In this document: piece by piece, positions 15,963-23,990 of the stretch
How the letters are laid out: each line of letters starts with the position of its first letter
Position numbering within the stretch: position 1 is the stretch's first letter
Source: VAXT01 sp035318925
GTDB lineage: Bacteria > Actinomycetota > Thermoleophilia > Gaiellales > Gaiellaceae
Direction: 5' to 3'
Assembly: GCA_035318925.1 (NCBI GenBank)
Contig: DATHDS010000021.1
Coordinates: 186,001-250,000 of the forward strand
Length of the DNA: 64,000 nucleotides
The notes under the pieces: generated by a model
Seen by the model: only the letters and a program-made list of their open reading frames with translations
Database searches by the model: none
Told to the model about the DNA's origin: nothing
Made by a program: the position numbers and the translations under genes

Positions 15963-16553
15963 TCATTGGTCGCCCCACGGTTTGACGAGCGTGGTGTCGA
16001 GGCCGAGCTGGGCGAGGCAGCGGCCGGCGATGAAGTCGACCAGGTCGTCGATCGTCTCGGCGCCGTGGTAGAAGCCGGGGGCTGCGAAGAGGATGACCGC
16101 GCCCGCCTGGCGCAGCTTCAGCAGGTTCTCCAGGTGGATCGTCGAGAGCGGCGTCTCGCGCGGGACGAGGACGAGCTTGCGGCCCTCCTTGAGCGCGACG
16201 CCCGCAGCCCGGTGGATCAGGTTCGCCTCGCCGCCCGTCGCGATCGTGCCCGCGGTCGCCATCGAGCACGGGCAGACGACGTAGCCGTCGACCCGGGCCG
16301 ACCCGCTCGCGTACGGGGCCGAGTAGTCGTGAGGGTCGAACACCGTCGCCGCGCTCCCGGCCCGTTCGGTGAAGCGAGCCAGCACCTCGTCCCGCGGGAG
16401 GCTGGGCTCGCCGTAGAGCTCCGTCGCCAGCACCTCGACCCCGGCCGCCGAGGCGCTCACGCCGATCTCGCAGTCGGCGGCCGCGAGGGCATCGACAAGG
16501 CGCGCGGCATACGGCGCCCCGGAGGCGCCCGTGATCCCGAGGAAGATCTTCAT
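15963..16553 (-). CDS. ubiX: Flavin prenyltransferase UbiX
   Basis: Makes prenylated FMN, the cofactor for UbiD-type decarboxylases. The 196-residue protein starts MKIFLGITGASGAPYAARL (FMN-binding G-x-T-G-A-S-G), contains VVCPCSMATAGTIATGGEANLIHRAA and LVLVPRETPLSTIHLENLL, and ends with the conserved aromatic-rich GFYHGAETIDDLVDFIAGR, all typical. The ATG start overlaps the qcrC stop as ATGA. UbiD is encoded just above the qcr genes, so the two together most likely perform the decarboxylation step of the futalosine pathway. Confidence 0.95.
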   Translation of the reverse strand: MKIFLGITGASGAPYAARLVDALAAADCEIGVSASAAGVEVLATELYGEPSLPRDEVLARFTERAGSAATVFDPHDYSAPYASGSARVDGYVVCPCSMATAGTIATGGEANLIHRAAGVALKEGRKLVLVPRETPLSTIHLENLLKLRQAGAVILFAAPGFYHGAETIDDLVDFIAGRCLAQLGLDTTLVKPWGDQ

Positions 16554-17416
16554 TTCGCCGCGCCCTTGCCGGGGCAAGCGGGGGTGCGCGGGCTGCAGGT
16601 GCCGGAGGATTGGAGGAAGGCGCCGAGCTTCAGCAAGTTGTCTTTGCCGAGGTCGGACCACTTCGGCATGACGTTGTTCCCGAACTTCGACGGGTCGGAG
16701 ACGTAGTCGGCGAAGCCCTGGACTCCCCGGTTACTCGTCTTGCCGATGTCCGACTTGTCCCGCCCACCCGAGTTCAGGTTCCCGCCGCCCAGATACGTGT
16801 GGCAGTTCATGCAGCCGACCTGCGCAAAGATCTTGGCGCCGGCGATGGCCTGCGGGTTGTCCGCGAACCCCTGCTTCTTCTCCCAGCCGCGAACGCGGGT
16901 AAGGTTCTCGGCCCCAAGCGACTCCTTCGCGGTCGCGCCCTCGTAGGTCAGCGTCCCCATCGAGATGATCGTCAGCACGGCCGCGACCATCGCCACCGGC
17001 CGGCGCAGCGGCCGCCGCTCGCGGCTCACGTCGAGGAACGGAAGCGCGAGCAGAAGCACCATCAGGATCGTCGGGATGATGACCGTGCCGAGCAGGACCG
17101 AGTCCGGCCACTTGAAGATCCGCAGCAGGTAGAAAAGGAAGTAGAAGTACCAGTCGGGACGCGGGACGAAGTTCGTCGTCCCGGGGTCGGCCTTCGCGTC
17201 GTAGAGCTTGCCGAGCCAGCCGGAGTCGGCGTCCGTCGTGCCCTCGTGCGCGGTGTACTTCCAGATGACCGTGAGCGCGACGATCAGGCACACGACGAGC
17301 AGGCTCATCACCGTGTCGTGGAACATCGAGTACGGGTAGAACGGCTTCCCGCGCTCCTTGACGTCCTTCTTGTACCGAAGGTGGTCCGCCCGCCTCTGCT
17401 CTAGCCGCCTGTTCAT
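16550..17416 (-). CDS. qcrC: Menaquinol:cytochrome c reductase subunit QcrC: cytochrome b C-terminal half fused to cytochrome c
   Basis: Third subunit of a Bacillus-type bc complex. An N-terminal soluble part (FYPYSMFHDTVMSLL) leads into three membrane helices with PDWYFYFLFYLLRIFKWPD, the subunit IV Qo-site region, then a cytochrome c domain with one heme site CMNCH (CxxCH) at about residue 210 and a likely Met ligand in NNVMPKWSDLGKDNLL. The 288-residue protein starts at the ATG overlapping the qcrB stop. The fusion of b6f-like subunit IV to a c-type cytochrome is characteristic of Firmicutes; mycobacteria instead use a full-length QcrB and a separate diheme QcrC. Confidence 0.92.
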   Translation of the reverse strand: MNRRLEQRRADHLRYKKDVKERGKPFYPYSMFHDTVMSLLVVCLIVALTVIWKYTAHEGTTDADSGWLGKLYDAKADPGTTNFVPRPDWYFYFLFYLLRIFKWPDSVLLGTVIIPTILMVLLLALPFLDVSRERRPLRRPVAMVAAVLTIISMGTLTYEGATAKESLGAENLTRVRGWEKKQGFADNPQAIAGAKIFAQVGCMNCHTYLGGGNLNSGGRDKSDIGKTSNRGVQGFADYVSDPSKFGNNVMPKWSDLGKDNLLKLGAFLQSSGTCSPRTPACPGKGAAK

Positions 17417-18201
17417 CGCTTGCGCGCTCCTCGCGCACCGGGCGCGACCAGTCCCTTCCGCGGCGGAGGCGGCGGCCCCGGCTGCGGCCGGCCGGCGGCC
17501 GTCGGCGACCACGGCGGCGAGGTCACGCCGAGCCGCACGACGAGATAGAGGTGCAGCCCGATCAGCCCGGCGATCGCGCCGGGCAGCACGAGCATGTGCA
17601 ACGAGTAGAAGCGGGCAAGCGTGTCAGGCCCGATCTCGGACCCCCCACGCAGGATGTCACCTAAGAACGGCCCCACGAACGGTCCGGTCGCCTGGAGGTT
17701 GACCCCGACGACCGTCGCCCAGTACGCGGTCTGGTCCCAGGGCAGCAGGTACCCGAAGAAGCCCTCCATCATCCCGAGCACGAGGATCAGGACGCCGACG
17801 ATCCAGTTCAGCTCCCGCGGGTACTTGTAGGCGCCGTACAGGAAGACCCGCCCCATGTGCAGGAAGAGCAGGATGATGAAGACGCTCGCGCCCCACTTGT
17901 GCATGCCGCGGACGAGCCAGCCGAAGGTGAGATCGTCGGTGATGTGCCGGATCGACTCGTACGCCGAGTTCGGATCCGGCTTGTAGTAGAAGGCCAGGAT
18001 CACGCCGGTGACCGCCTGGACGATGAACGCGGTCAGCGCCGCCGAGCCGAGCGTGTGCCCCCAGCTGATGTCGCCGGGGACCTTGCGGAAGAGGAAGTAC
18101 TTGACGCCGCCGACGAGCCCCGAGCGCTCCTCCAGCCATTCGAGCGGATAGAGCGCCATCTTGAGGAGCTGGTCGCGCCGACCTGGCTTTCTCCTCGCCA
18201 T
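17413..18201 (-). CDS. qcrB: Cytochrome b6-type subunit QcrB of the menaquinol:cytochrome c reductase
   Basis: Membrane subunit carrying the two b hemes and covering the N-terminal four helices of cytochrome b. Heme-ligand helices are visible: WGHTLGSAALTAFIVQAVTG with GVILAFYYKPDPNSAYES, MHKWGASVFIILLFLHMGRV, and RFYSLHMLVLPGAIAGLIGL with HLYLVVRLG. The length (262) equals cytochrome b6 plus a proline-rich tail. ATG start overlaps the qcrA stop by one base. It works with QcrA and QcrC to oxidise menaquinol. Confidence 0.93.
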   Translation of the reverse strand: MARRKPGRRDQLLKMALYPLEWLEERSGLVGGVKYFLFRKVPGDISWGHTLGSAALTAFIVQAVTGVILAFYYKPDPNSAYESIRHITDDLTFGWLVRGMHKWGASVFIILLFLHMGRVFLYGAYKYPRELNWIVGVLILVLGMMEGFFGYLLPWDQTAYWATVVGVNLQATGPFVGPFLGDILRGGSEIGPDTLARFYSLHMLVLPGAIAGLIGLHLYLVVRLGVTSPPWSPTAAGRPQPGPPPPPRKGLVAPGARGARKR

Positions 18202-19136
18202 CAGCGGGGCGGCTGCACCGGGTAGAGCCACGCCTCGATGCCGTCGATGTGCTGACCGGGCCCGGCGAGCGGGTACTTGTGGATCCTCGCGTCGGCTCCC
18301 TCTCCGTCCACCTTCGCGACGGAGTAGGTCTTGCGGAGAACCAGCCGCCCGTTCTTGATCATGAAGTCGTAGCGGTCGAGCGCGCGCACCGGCGGGCCGG
18401 CCGTCCGGTTGCCCTCCTTGTCGTACTGGCCGCCGTGACACGGGCAGCCGAAGCCGGCGGCGGCCGCGGTCGGGATCCGGTCGACCTCGAGACCGTTCCG
18501 GATCTCGGTCTTCTTGTCCTTGTCCAGCGGCAGCCCGTTCACCTGGACGGGGCAGCCGAGATGGACGCAACGGTTCGAGAGGATCGTGAAGCTCGGCTGG
18601 CCGTCGAGCAGGCCGTTGTTGCGGATGTACGCCGTGCGCCGCGAAACCTCCCCCTGCTTCGGGTCGAGCAGGAAGGTCGTGATCACGTACTTGTTCTCGG
18701 GAAAGTCGGCGAGCGCGCCGACGTCGATGTCGGGGTGGCCCTGCTTGATGAACGGCGGCAGGATCGTGAAGCCGAGCACGGGCACGGTGACCACTCCGCC
18801 GATCACGCCGCCGAGACCGAGCGTCACGGCCTCGAGAAACTTCGAGCGCGGGTAACGAATGACATCGCCCTCGGCGAGCTCCGACAGCGGGGGCTCGGCC
18901 TTGTGGGCAGGAACCGGCGGCGGCGCCTCAGCGGGCGTGGGCGCGGCCCGGTAGCCGCTCGTGACATCGCGGACCCAGAGGAAGCCGAAGAGCGCCGTCA
19001 GCACCGCGCCGACGACGAGCACGACCGTGCCCAGGATCAAGCCGATGAAGATGCAGGCGATGCCAACGGCAAAGCCGACCGGCCAGATGGTCGGCGCCGG
19101 GTGGTTCGCGCTCTCGTCTCCGCGGTGCGGATCCAC
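18201..19136 (-). CDS. qcrA: Rieske iron-sulfur subunit QcrA
   Basis: Carries the 2Fe-2S cluster of the menaquinol:cytochrome c reductase. Ligand motifs are CVHLGC (about residue 194) and CPCHGGQYD (about 235) with the closing RTAGPPVRALDRY. Before the cluster domain there are three hydrophobic helices: two near the N-terminus (PVGFAVGIACIFIGLILG and VVLVVGAVLTALFGFLWV) and the normal anchor (AVTLGLGGVIGGVVTVPVLG). Three helices are typical for actinobacterial QcrA, while the partners QcrB and QcrC are Firmicutes-like. It starts the qcr-ubiX-menG-mqn run. Confidence 0.93.
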   Translation of the reverse strand: MDPHRGDESANHPAPTIWPVGFAVGIACIFIGLILGTVVLVVGAVLTALFGFLWVRDVTSGYRAAPTPAEAPPPVPAHKAEPPLSELAEGDVIRYPRSKFLEAVTLGLGGVIGGVVTVPVLGFTILPPFIKQGHPDIDVGALADFPENKYVITTFLLDPKQGEVSRRTAYIRNNGLLDGQPSFTILSNRCVHLGCPVQVNGLPLDKDKKTEIRNGLEVDRIPTAAAAGFGCPCHGGQYDKEGNRTAGPPVRALDRYDFMIKNGRLVLRKTYSVAKVDGEGADARIHKYPLAGPGQHIDGIEAWLYPVQPPR

Positions 19137-19173
19137 GCTCTAAAGCGGATTCAATCGGCCGGGGAAGCCAGCG

Positions 19174-20673
19174 TCAACGACGTAGCAATTGACGCAACGA
19201 GCGCCGCGCACGGCCGTTGCCGTCCTCCACGTCTTCGCCGAGCCCGTACTCGGCCCAGCGCCGGTCGACGAGCGAGCGCACTTCGTCGCTCATGACGATC
19301 TCTTCCGGCCACTCGCGGGTGCCCTCGTCGAGCCCCTTGTGCGTCGCGTCGATCCCGATCTTGCCCCCGTAGAACTGGCGCGTCGGCGCGTGGTCGAGGT
19401 GGTCGAGCGGCCCCTCGCTGAGCATGACGTCGCGCTTCGGGTCGACGTTTGCGGTCACCCGGAAGAAGACCTCCTCGTAGTCGTGGACGTCCACGTGCTC
19501 GTCGACGACGACGACCGACTTCGTCAGGCTGAGCAGGCCGAGGCCCCAGATTGCGTGCATCACCTTCTGCGCCTGGCCGGGGAAGCTCTTGCGGATCGAG
19601 ACGATGACGCAGTTGTGGAACGCGCCTGCGACCGGCAGGTCGTAGTCGACGATCTCGGGCACGCTCATCCGGATCGCCGGCAGGAAGATGCGCTCGGTCG
19701 CCTTGCCGAGCCAGGCATCCTCGGCCGGCGGCTTGCCGACGACGATCGACGGATAGATCGCGTCCGCGCGCATCGTCATCGCGGTCACGTGGAAGACCGG
19801 GAACTGCTCGGCCGCGGAGTAGTAGCCCGTGTGGTCGCCGAACGGGCCCTCCAGCGTCAGGTCTCCCTGCTCCACGTAGCCCTCGAGCACGATCTCCGCG
19901 TTGGCCGGCACCTCTAACGAGTTCGTCTTGCACTTGACGAGCTCCACCGGCTCCCCCTTGAGGAACCCCGCGAGCATCAGCTCGTCGACGTGCTTGGGCA
20001 GCGGCGCGCTCGCCGAGTACGTCGTCACCGGGTCGAGGCCGATCGCTACGGAGACGTCGAGGCGGCCGTCCGCGGCGAGGTAGTCCATCCGCCCGTCCTT
20101 GTGGAGCTGCCAGTGCATCGCCGTCGAGCGGGCGCCGAGCTTCTGCATGCGGTACATGCCGACGTTGCGCGTCCCGGTCTTCGGATCCTGCGTAATCACC
20201 GCCGGCAGCGTGATGAAGGGGGCCGGGTCGCCCGGCCAGCAGTGCTGGATCGGCAGGAGGTCGAGATTGACGTCGTCGTCCCGCAGCACGATCTCCTGCG
20301 CCGGGCCGCTGCGAACGGTCTTCGGCATCGAGTCCGCGACCGACTTCAGCTTCTTCAGGCCCTTGACCTTTTCGGCCAGGCCCTGTGGCGGTTGCATCTC
20401 GAGGACGGACTCGAGCTTCGCGGCCGCGTCATCGAGGTGGTCAACCCCGAGCGCCAGGCACATCCGCCGCTCGGTCCCGAACTGGTTGACGAGCAGCGAG
20501 TGCGGCGAGCCCTTCGGGTTCTCGAAGAGAAGCGCCGGCCCGCCGGAGCGCACGGTGCGGTCGACGATCTCCGTGACCTCCAGGTATGGGTCGACCTCCG
20601 TCTGGACACGCACGAGCTCACCCTCGCGCTCGAGGAGAGCAATCCACTCGCGCAGGTCGGCCGGTGGCGCCAT
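19174..20673 (-). CDS. ubiD: UbiD-family decarboxylase (menaquinone pathway)
   Basis: A prenyl-FMN-dependent aromatic acid decarboxylase, here most likely for 1,4-dihydroxy-6-naphthoate or its prenylated form. The 499-residue protein starts MAPPADLREWIALLEREGE and contains GGPALLFENPKGSPHSLLVN, the RNVGMYRMQ metal/cofactor-binding stretch, MHWQLHKDGR, the EGPFGDHTGYYS loop with the catalytic Glu/Asp region, and VVVDEHVDVHDYEEV, all diagnostic of UbiD. It starts five bases after the cyclase-TPR gene and sits 37 bases before qcrA. Confidence 0.94.
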   Translation of the reverse strand: MAPPADLREWIALLEREGELVRVQTEVDPYLEVTEIVDRTVRSGGPALLFENPKGSPHSLLVNQFGTERRMCLALGVDHLDDAAAKLESVLEMQPPQGLAEKVKGLKKLKSVADSMPKTVRSGPAQEIVLRDDDVNLDLLPIQHCWPGDPAPFITLPAVITQDPKTGTRNVGMYRMQKLGARSTAMHWQLHKDGRMDYLAADGRLDVSVAIGLDPVTTYSASAPLPKHVDELMLAGFLKGEPVELVKCKTNSLEVPANAEIVLEGYVEQGDLTLEGPFGDHTGYYSAAEQFPVFHVTAMTMRADAIYPSIVVGKPPAEDAWLGKATERIFLPAIRMSVPEIVDYDLPVAGAFHNCVIVSIRKSFPGQAQKVMHAIWGLGLLSLTKSVVVVDEHVDVHDYEEVFFRVTANVDPKRDVMLSEGPLDHLDHAPTRQFYGGKIGIDATHKGLDEGTREWPEEIVMSDEVRSLVDRRWAEYGLGEDVEDGNGRARRSLRQLLRR

Positions 20674-20678
20674 CGCCG

Positions 20679-23213
20679 TCAGTCTAGGGCTGCCAGCGCC
20701 TCTGACACGGCGGCTTCCATCGACAAAGAGCGGCCCTCCCCGCGGAGAGCCTCGAGCCGGTCCTCGCCAAGCCGGGAGGGGAGCTCTTGCTCGACCTGAA
20801 CTCGCACGGCTTCAGCGTAGACCTCGAACTTCAAGTGAACGTCTTCGGCGAGAAAATCGGCCTGGCCGACAAGGTGTGCCGCCAGCTCGAGCTCGCCTTG
20901 CGCCAGGGCAATTGCACTCAGTCCGACGAGGCAGTACGCGACGTTCTCCTTCCAGCCAAGCCGAGTCGCCGATTCCACAGCTTCTCCGAACCGAGTGCGC
21001 GCGTGATCGAGCCGCCCGTCGCCCAGTTCGGCGAAACCGAGGTCACACAGGCTGTTGGCTATCTGTTGCTCCGAACCGAGCTCTTTCGCCATCGCCAGAG
21101 ATGACTCGAGCTCCGGCCGAGCACGCCCAAAATCACCTTGGGCCATCGCGAGCAAGCCAAGATTGTGAACACTGGCTTGCAGGCCGATCCCAAGGCCAAA
21201 CGGCTCGCGAAGCGACCTGGCCTGCTCGATGAGGGTGCGCGCCTCGTCGAACCGCCCCTCTTCCATGGCAATGAGGCCAAGGTAATGAGGGGCGTCACCA
21301 GAGAGGGCTTCGTCACCCTTCGCGGGGCCCAGTTCTCTCATTGCTTCCGCCATCGGGCGGGCCGTCTCGAAATCACCTTGCTTGATGGCGATCATCGTTC
21401 CCATTCGCAGAGCGTGACCGCGAAGCTCGGCGGGTGCCTCCGGATCGCTCTCGAGCGCCTCACCCAGGCGTTCGAGACCCTCGCTCAGGTGACCTCGGAC
21501 TTCCCAAAACTCGGCGAGGGCTGCGGCGAGGCGCAACTCGAGCCTCGGATTGCCGGTCTCTCGCGCAGTGCGGAGAGCCGCGCGAAGATTGTCGTGCTCG
21601 TCCTCCAGACGCCCGAGCCGTGCCGACGCGTCGGGCTCCAAGCGTGATCCTTCCCGCTCGGCAAGCGCCAGGAAGAAGTCCAGGTGCCGGCGCCGGATCT
21701 CGTCGAGCTCTTCGCCCTGCGTCAACGACTCGACGGCGAACTCCCGAATTGTCTCGAGCATCCGGAACCGGTCCTTGCCCTGCCGGACGAGGCTCTTCTC
21801 GACGAGCGACGTCAGAGTGTCGAGGTCCGCGTCGCTGACCTGCTCGGCTGCCGCGAGGGTGAAGCCGCCGGCGAAGACTGCAAGCCGCGAGAAGAGCCTG
21901 CGTTCGGTCTCATCGAGCAGCTCATAGCTCCACGCGATTGTGTCCCGGAGGGTGCGCTGGCGGTCCGGGACGTCGCGTGCTCCTCCGGTCAGTACAGGGA
22001 GCCGCTCATCGAGCCGTTCGAGCAGGGCCGCGGGCGAGAGCACCTTGGCGCGGGCCGCAGCCAGCTCAATCGCGAGCGGTAGGCCGTCCAGGCGCCGGCA
22101 GATCTCCGCGACGGCCGGCGCATCGCCATTCAGATGGAAATCCGGCTTGATGGCCTGCGCGCGTTCGCTGAACAGAGCAACCCCGTCCTGTTCAGCGAGC
22201 TCGGGGACTGGGTACTCGCGCTCACCTGAGACACGCAACGGAGCTCGACTCGAGACGATCGCCTTCACGGCCGGTGCCTTGAGGATGAGGTTGCTGACAT
22301 GCGGCGCCGAGTCGAGCAAATGCTCGAGGTTGTCGAGCACGAGGAGCAGCTCACGGCCGTGCAGGAACCGCTCCAGGGCTTCGCCCGGTGAAAGGCCGCC
22401 TGTCTCCTTCACGCCGAGGGCCTGCGCGATCGTCGGCAACACGAGTGACGCTTCGGTAATCGCCGCCAGGCCTACAAAGAACACGCCGTCGGCGAAGTCG
22501 TCGAGGAGATCGGCCGCAGCCTGGAGTGACAGCCTCGTCTTGCCCGCACCGCCCGGACCGGTCAGGGTCAGCAGGCGGACATCGGGACGGCGAAGGAGCT
22601 CGACGACCTCGGCCAGCTCACGCTCGCGGCCGATCAGCGGCGTCGGCTGGGGCGGAAGGTTCGTCGGGCGGTTCTCGAGCGTTGCAAGCGGTGGAAACTC
22701 GCGCTCCAGCCCTTCGGCGACGAGCTGGAAGATCTGCTGCGGCCTGCTCAGATCCTTCAGCCGGTGCTCGCCGAGATCGTGCAGGGCGAACTCCTCAGGG
22801 AGATCGTCCTGGACGAGGTCTCGAGCCGTCTGTGAGATCAGCACCTGGCCGCCATGACCTGCCGCGGCGATCCGAGCACCGCGGTGGACGTCCATCCCTG
22901 CGTAGCCCTCGTCGGTTCGAAGCGGCTCACCGGTGTGAACGCCCATCCGCACGCGAACCGATCCCTCGGCGAGGGCCCGCTGTGCAGCTGCTGCAGCGGC
23001 AACTGCGTCTTTGGCACGCGCGAAGGCGACGAGGAACGCGTCACCCTGAGTGTCGACTTCGGCCCCGCCGTGATCGGTGAATGCCTTCCGGAGAACGCGG
23101 CGGTGGTCCGCGAGGACGCCCGCATAGGCGTCGCCAGCCTCACTCAGCAGCCGCGTGGAGCCCTCGATGTCGGTGAACAGGAAGGTGACGGTGCCGGTCG
23201 GCAGCTCGGCCAT
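20679..23213 (-). CDS. Class III adenylate/guanylate cyclase-NB-ARC-TPR regulator
   Basis: A large signal protein of 844 residues. N-terminal class III cyclase domain: VTFLFTDIEGSTRLL with the first metal Asp, GGAEVDTQGDAFLVAF with the second, and MDVHRGARIAAAGHGGQ in the dimer-interface/transition-state region. Then an NB-ARC-like STAND ATPase: TLTGPGGAGKTRLSLQAA (Walker A), LLLVLDNLEHLLD (Walker B), SSRAPLRV sensor and GLPLAIELAAAR. The rest is TPR-like repeats (GDFETARPMAEAMRELG and others). This fusion is common in actinobacteria and poorly understood. ATG is preferred over a TTG three codons earlier. Five bases separate it from ubiD, so it may be cotranscribed with menaquinone genes. Confidence 0.85.
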   Translation of the reverse strand: MAELPTGTVTFLFTDIEGSTRLLSEAGDAYAGVLADHRRVLRKAFTDHGGAEVDTQGDAFLVAFARAKDAVAAAAAAQRALAEGSVRVRMGVHTGEPLRTDEGYAGMDVHRGARIAAAGHGGQVLISQTARDLVQDDLPEEFALHDLGEHRLKDLSRPQQIFQLVAEGLEREFPPLATLENRPTNLPPQPTPLIGRERELAEVVELLRRPDVRLLTLTGPGGAGKTRLSLQAAADLLDDFADGVFFVGLAAITEASLVLPTIAQALGVKETGGLSPGEALERFLHGRELLLVLDNLEHLLDSAPHVSNLILKAPAVKAIVSSRAPLRVSGEREYPVPELAEQDGVALFSERAQAIKPDFHLNGDAPAVAEICRRLDGLPLAIELAAARAKVLSPAALLERLDERLPVLTGGARDVPDRQRTLRDTIAWSYELLDETERRLFSRLAVFAGGFTLAAAEQVSDADLDTLTSLVEKSLVRQGKDRFRMLETIREFAVESLTQGEELDEIRRRHLDFFLALAEREGSRLEPDASARLGRLEDEHDNLRAALRTARETGNPRLELRLAAALAEFWEVRGHLSEGLERLGEALESDPEAPAELRGHALRMGTMIAIKQGDFETARPMAEAMRELGPAKGDEALSGDAPHYLGLIAMEEGRFDEARTLIEQARSLREPFGLGIGLQASVHNLGLLAMAQGDFGRARPELESSLAMAKELGSEQQIANSLCDLGFAELGDGRLDHARTRFGEAVESATRLGWKENVAYCLVGLSAIALAQGELELAAHLVGQADFLAEDVHLKFEVYAEAVRVQVEQELPSRLGEDRLEALRGEGRSLSMEAAVSEALAALD

Positions 23214-23247
23214 GCCGGTCAAGTGAAGCGCGCCACAGGCGAAGCGT

Positions 23248-23415
23248 CTAGTGCGGGCTGCGGCCGCGGCGGTGGTACTTGAAGTACATGTAGGTCTCGC
23301 CGAGGATCGGGCCCGCCGCGAGGACGAGGCCCGCGATCAGCATTCCCGTGATCACCTTCTTGCCCTCCGTGGCCGCGTCGGCCAGAACGAAGGCGGCTGC
23401 GAGCACGTGACCCAT
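23248..23415 (-). CDS. Small single-span membrane protein, unknown
   Basis: A 55-residue protein with an N-terminal hydrophobic part (MGHVLAAAFVLADAATEG), a second strong helix (VITGMLIAGLVLAAGPILGE) and a conserved-looking short tail TYMYFKYHRRGRSPH. I recognise no family. It follows the next upstream gene by 11 bases and is probably part of the hemB-hemL transcript. Its small size and clear membrane pattern support a gene; the function is unknown. Confidence 0.55.
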   Translation of the reverse strand: MGHVLAAAFVLADAATEGKKVITGMLIAGLVLAAGPILGETYMYFKYHRRGRSPH

Positions 23416-23426
23416 GCGCTGCGACT

Positions 23427-23990
23427 CTAACGAAACCGCTGGCGATGAGCCGCGAGCGCGCGATCGACCGGCTCGGTCCCGGCGGCCTCCTGCGCGCGGG
23501 CGACGAGCGCCTCCGGATCGTCGGTCTCCTTGAGGACGCCCTGGCCGAGCAGGGCCACGCTCGCTGCCCAGACCGGTCCGTCCTCCCTCGAGCCCTCCGC
23601 CCGCAACTGGGCGCAGAGCGAGATCAGCTCGCCCATGTCCGCAACGGCCTCCACCGATCCCGCAGTCGCGAGGCGGACGAGCCCGTGCGCATAGAGGTAG
23701 TCGCCGAGGAGGAGGATCGTGTCGTGGTCGCCGGGCGCGAAGAGCCGGGGACGCCCGTAGTGGACGAGGTACCCCTCGTAGATCGTCTCGACCGCGAGCG
23801 CGAACCGATCCTCGGTCAGCGGTGAGAAGACGAGCGTGCGGTCGCGCGCGCCACGGGGCCGCAGCGCTTCCCTCCAGAGCGACCCCTCGCGCTCGGCATC
23901 GAGCGCAATCTCCTGCCACAGGTCAAGTGGTGGCGAAGAAGTCAGCGGCGGCCTCCACCGTCCGGTCGATCTCCTCGTCGCCGTGCGCAA
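23427..23990 (-). CDS. Hypothetical helical protein, faintly like polyprenyl synthase helices
   Basis: No family is recognised with certainty. The core ETIYEGYLVHYGRPRL, DHDTILLLGDYLYAHGLVRL and VADMGELISLCAQLRAEG resembles the helices around G-D-Y-L/F-A in polyprenyl diphosphate synthases, but there is no DDxxD motif, so it cannot be catalytic in that sense. The frame opens at a TTG inside hemL; a CTG one base after the hemL stop (position 23921) would give a more natural 164-residue protein starting LWQEIALDAEREG. The similarity is weak pattern evidence; a non-catalytic partner of the prenyl synthase is one possibility. Confidence 0.5.
   Translation of the reverse strand: MRTATRRSTGRWRPPLTSSPPLDLWQEIALDAEREGSLWREALRPRGARDRTLVFSPLTEDRFALAVETIYEGYLVHYGRPRLFAPGDHDTILLLGDYLYAHGLVRLATAGSVEAVADMGELISLCAQLRAEGSREDGPVWAASVALLGQGVLKETDDPEALVARAQEAAGTEPVDRALAAHRQRFR

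Noticed and set aside
22500..22660. NB-ARC ATPase gene as an antiphage (Avs/STAND) defence gene
   Set aside because: The class III cyclase domain at the N-terminus and TPR tail mark the common actinobacterial signalling fusion, and no defence genes lie nearby.
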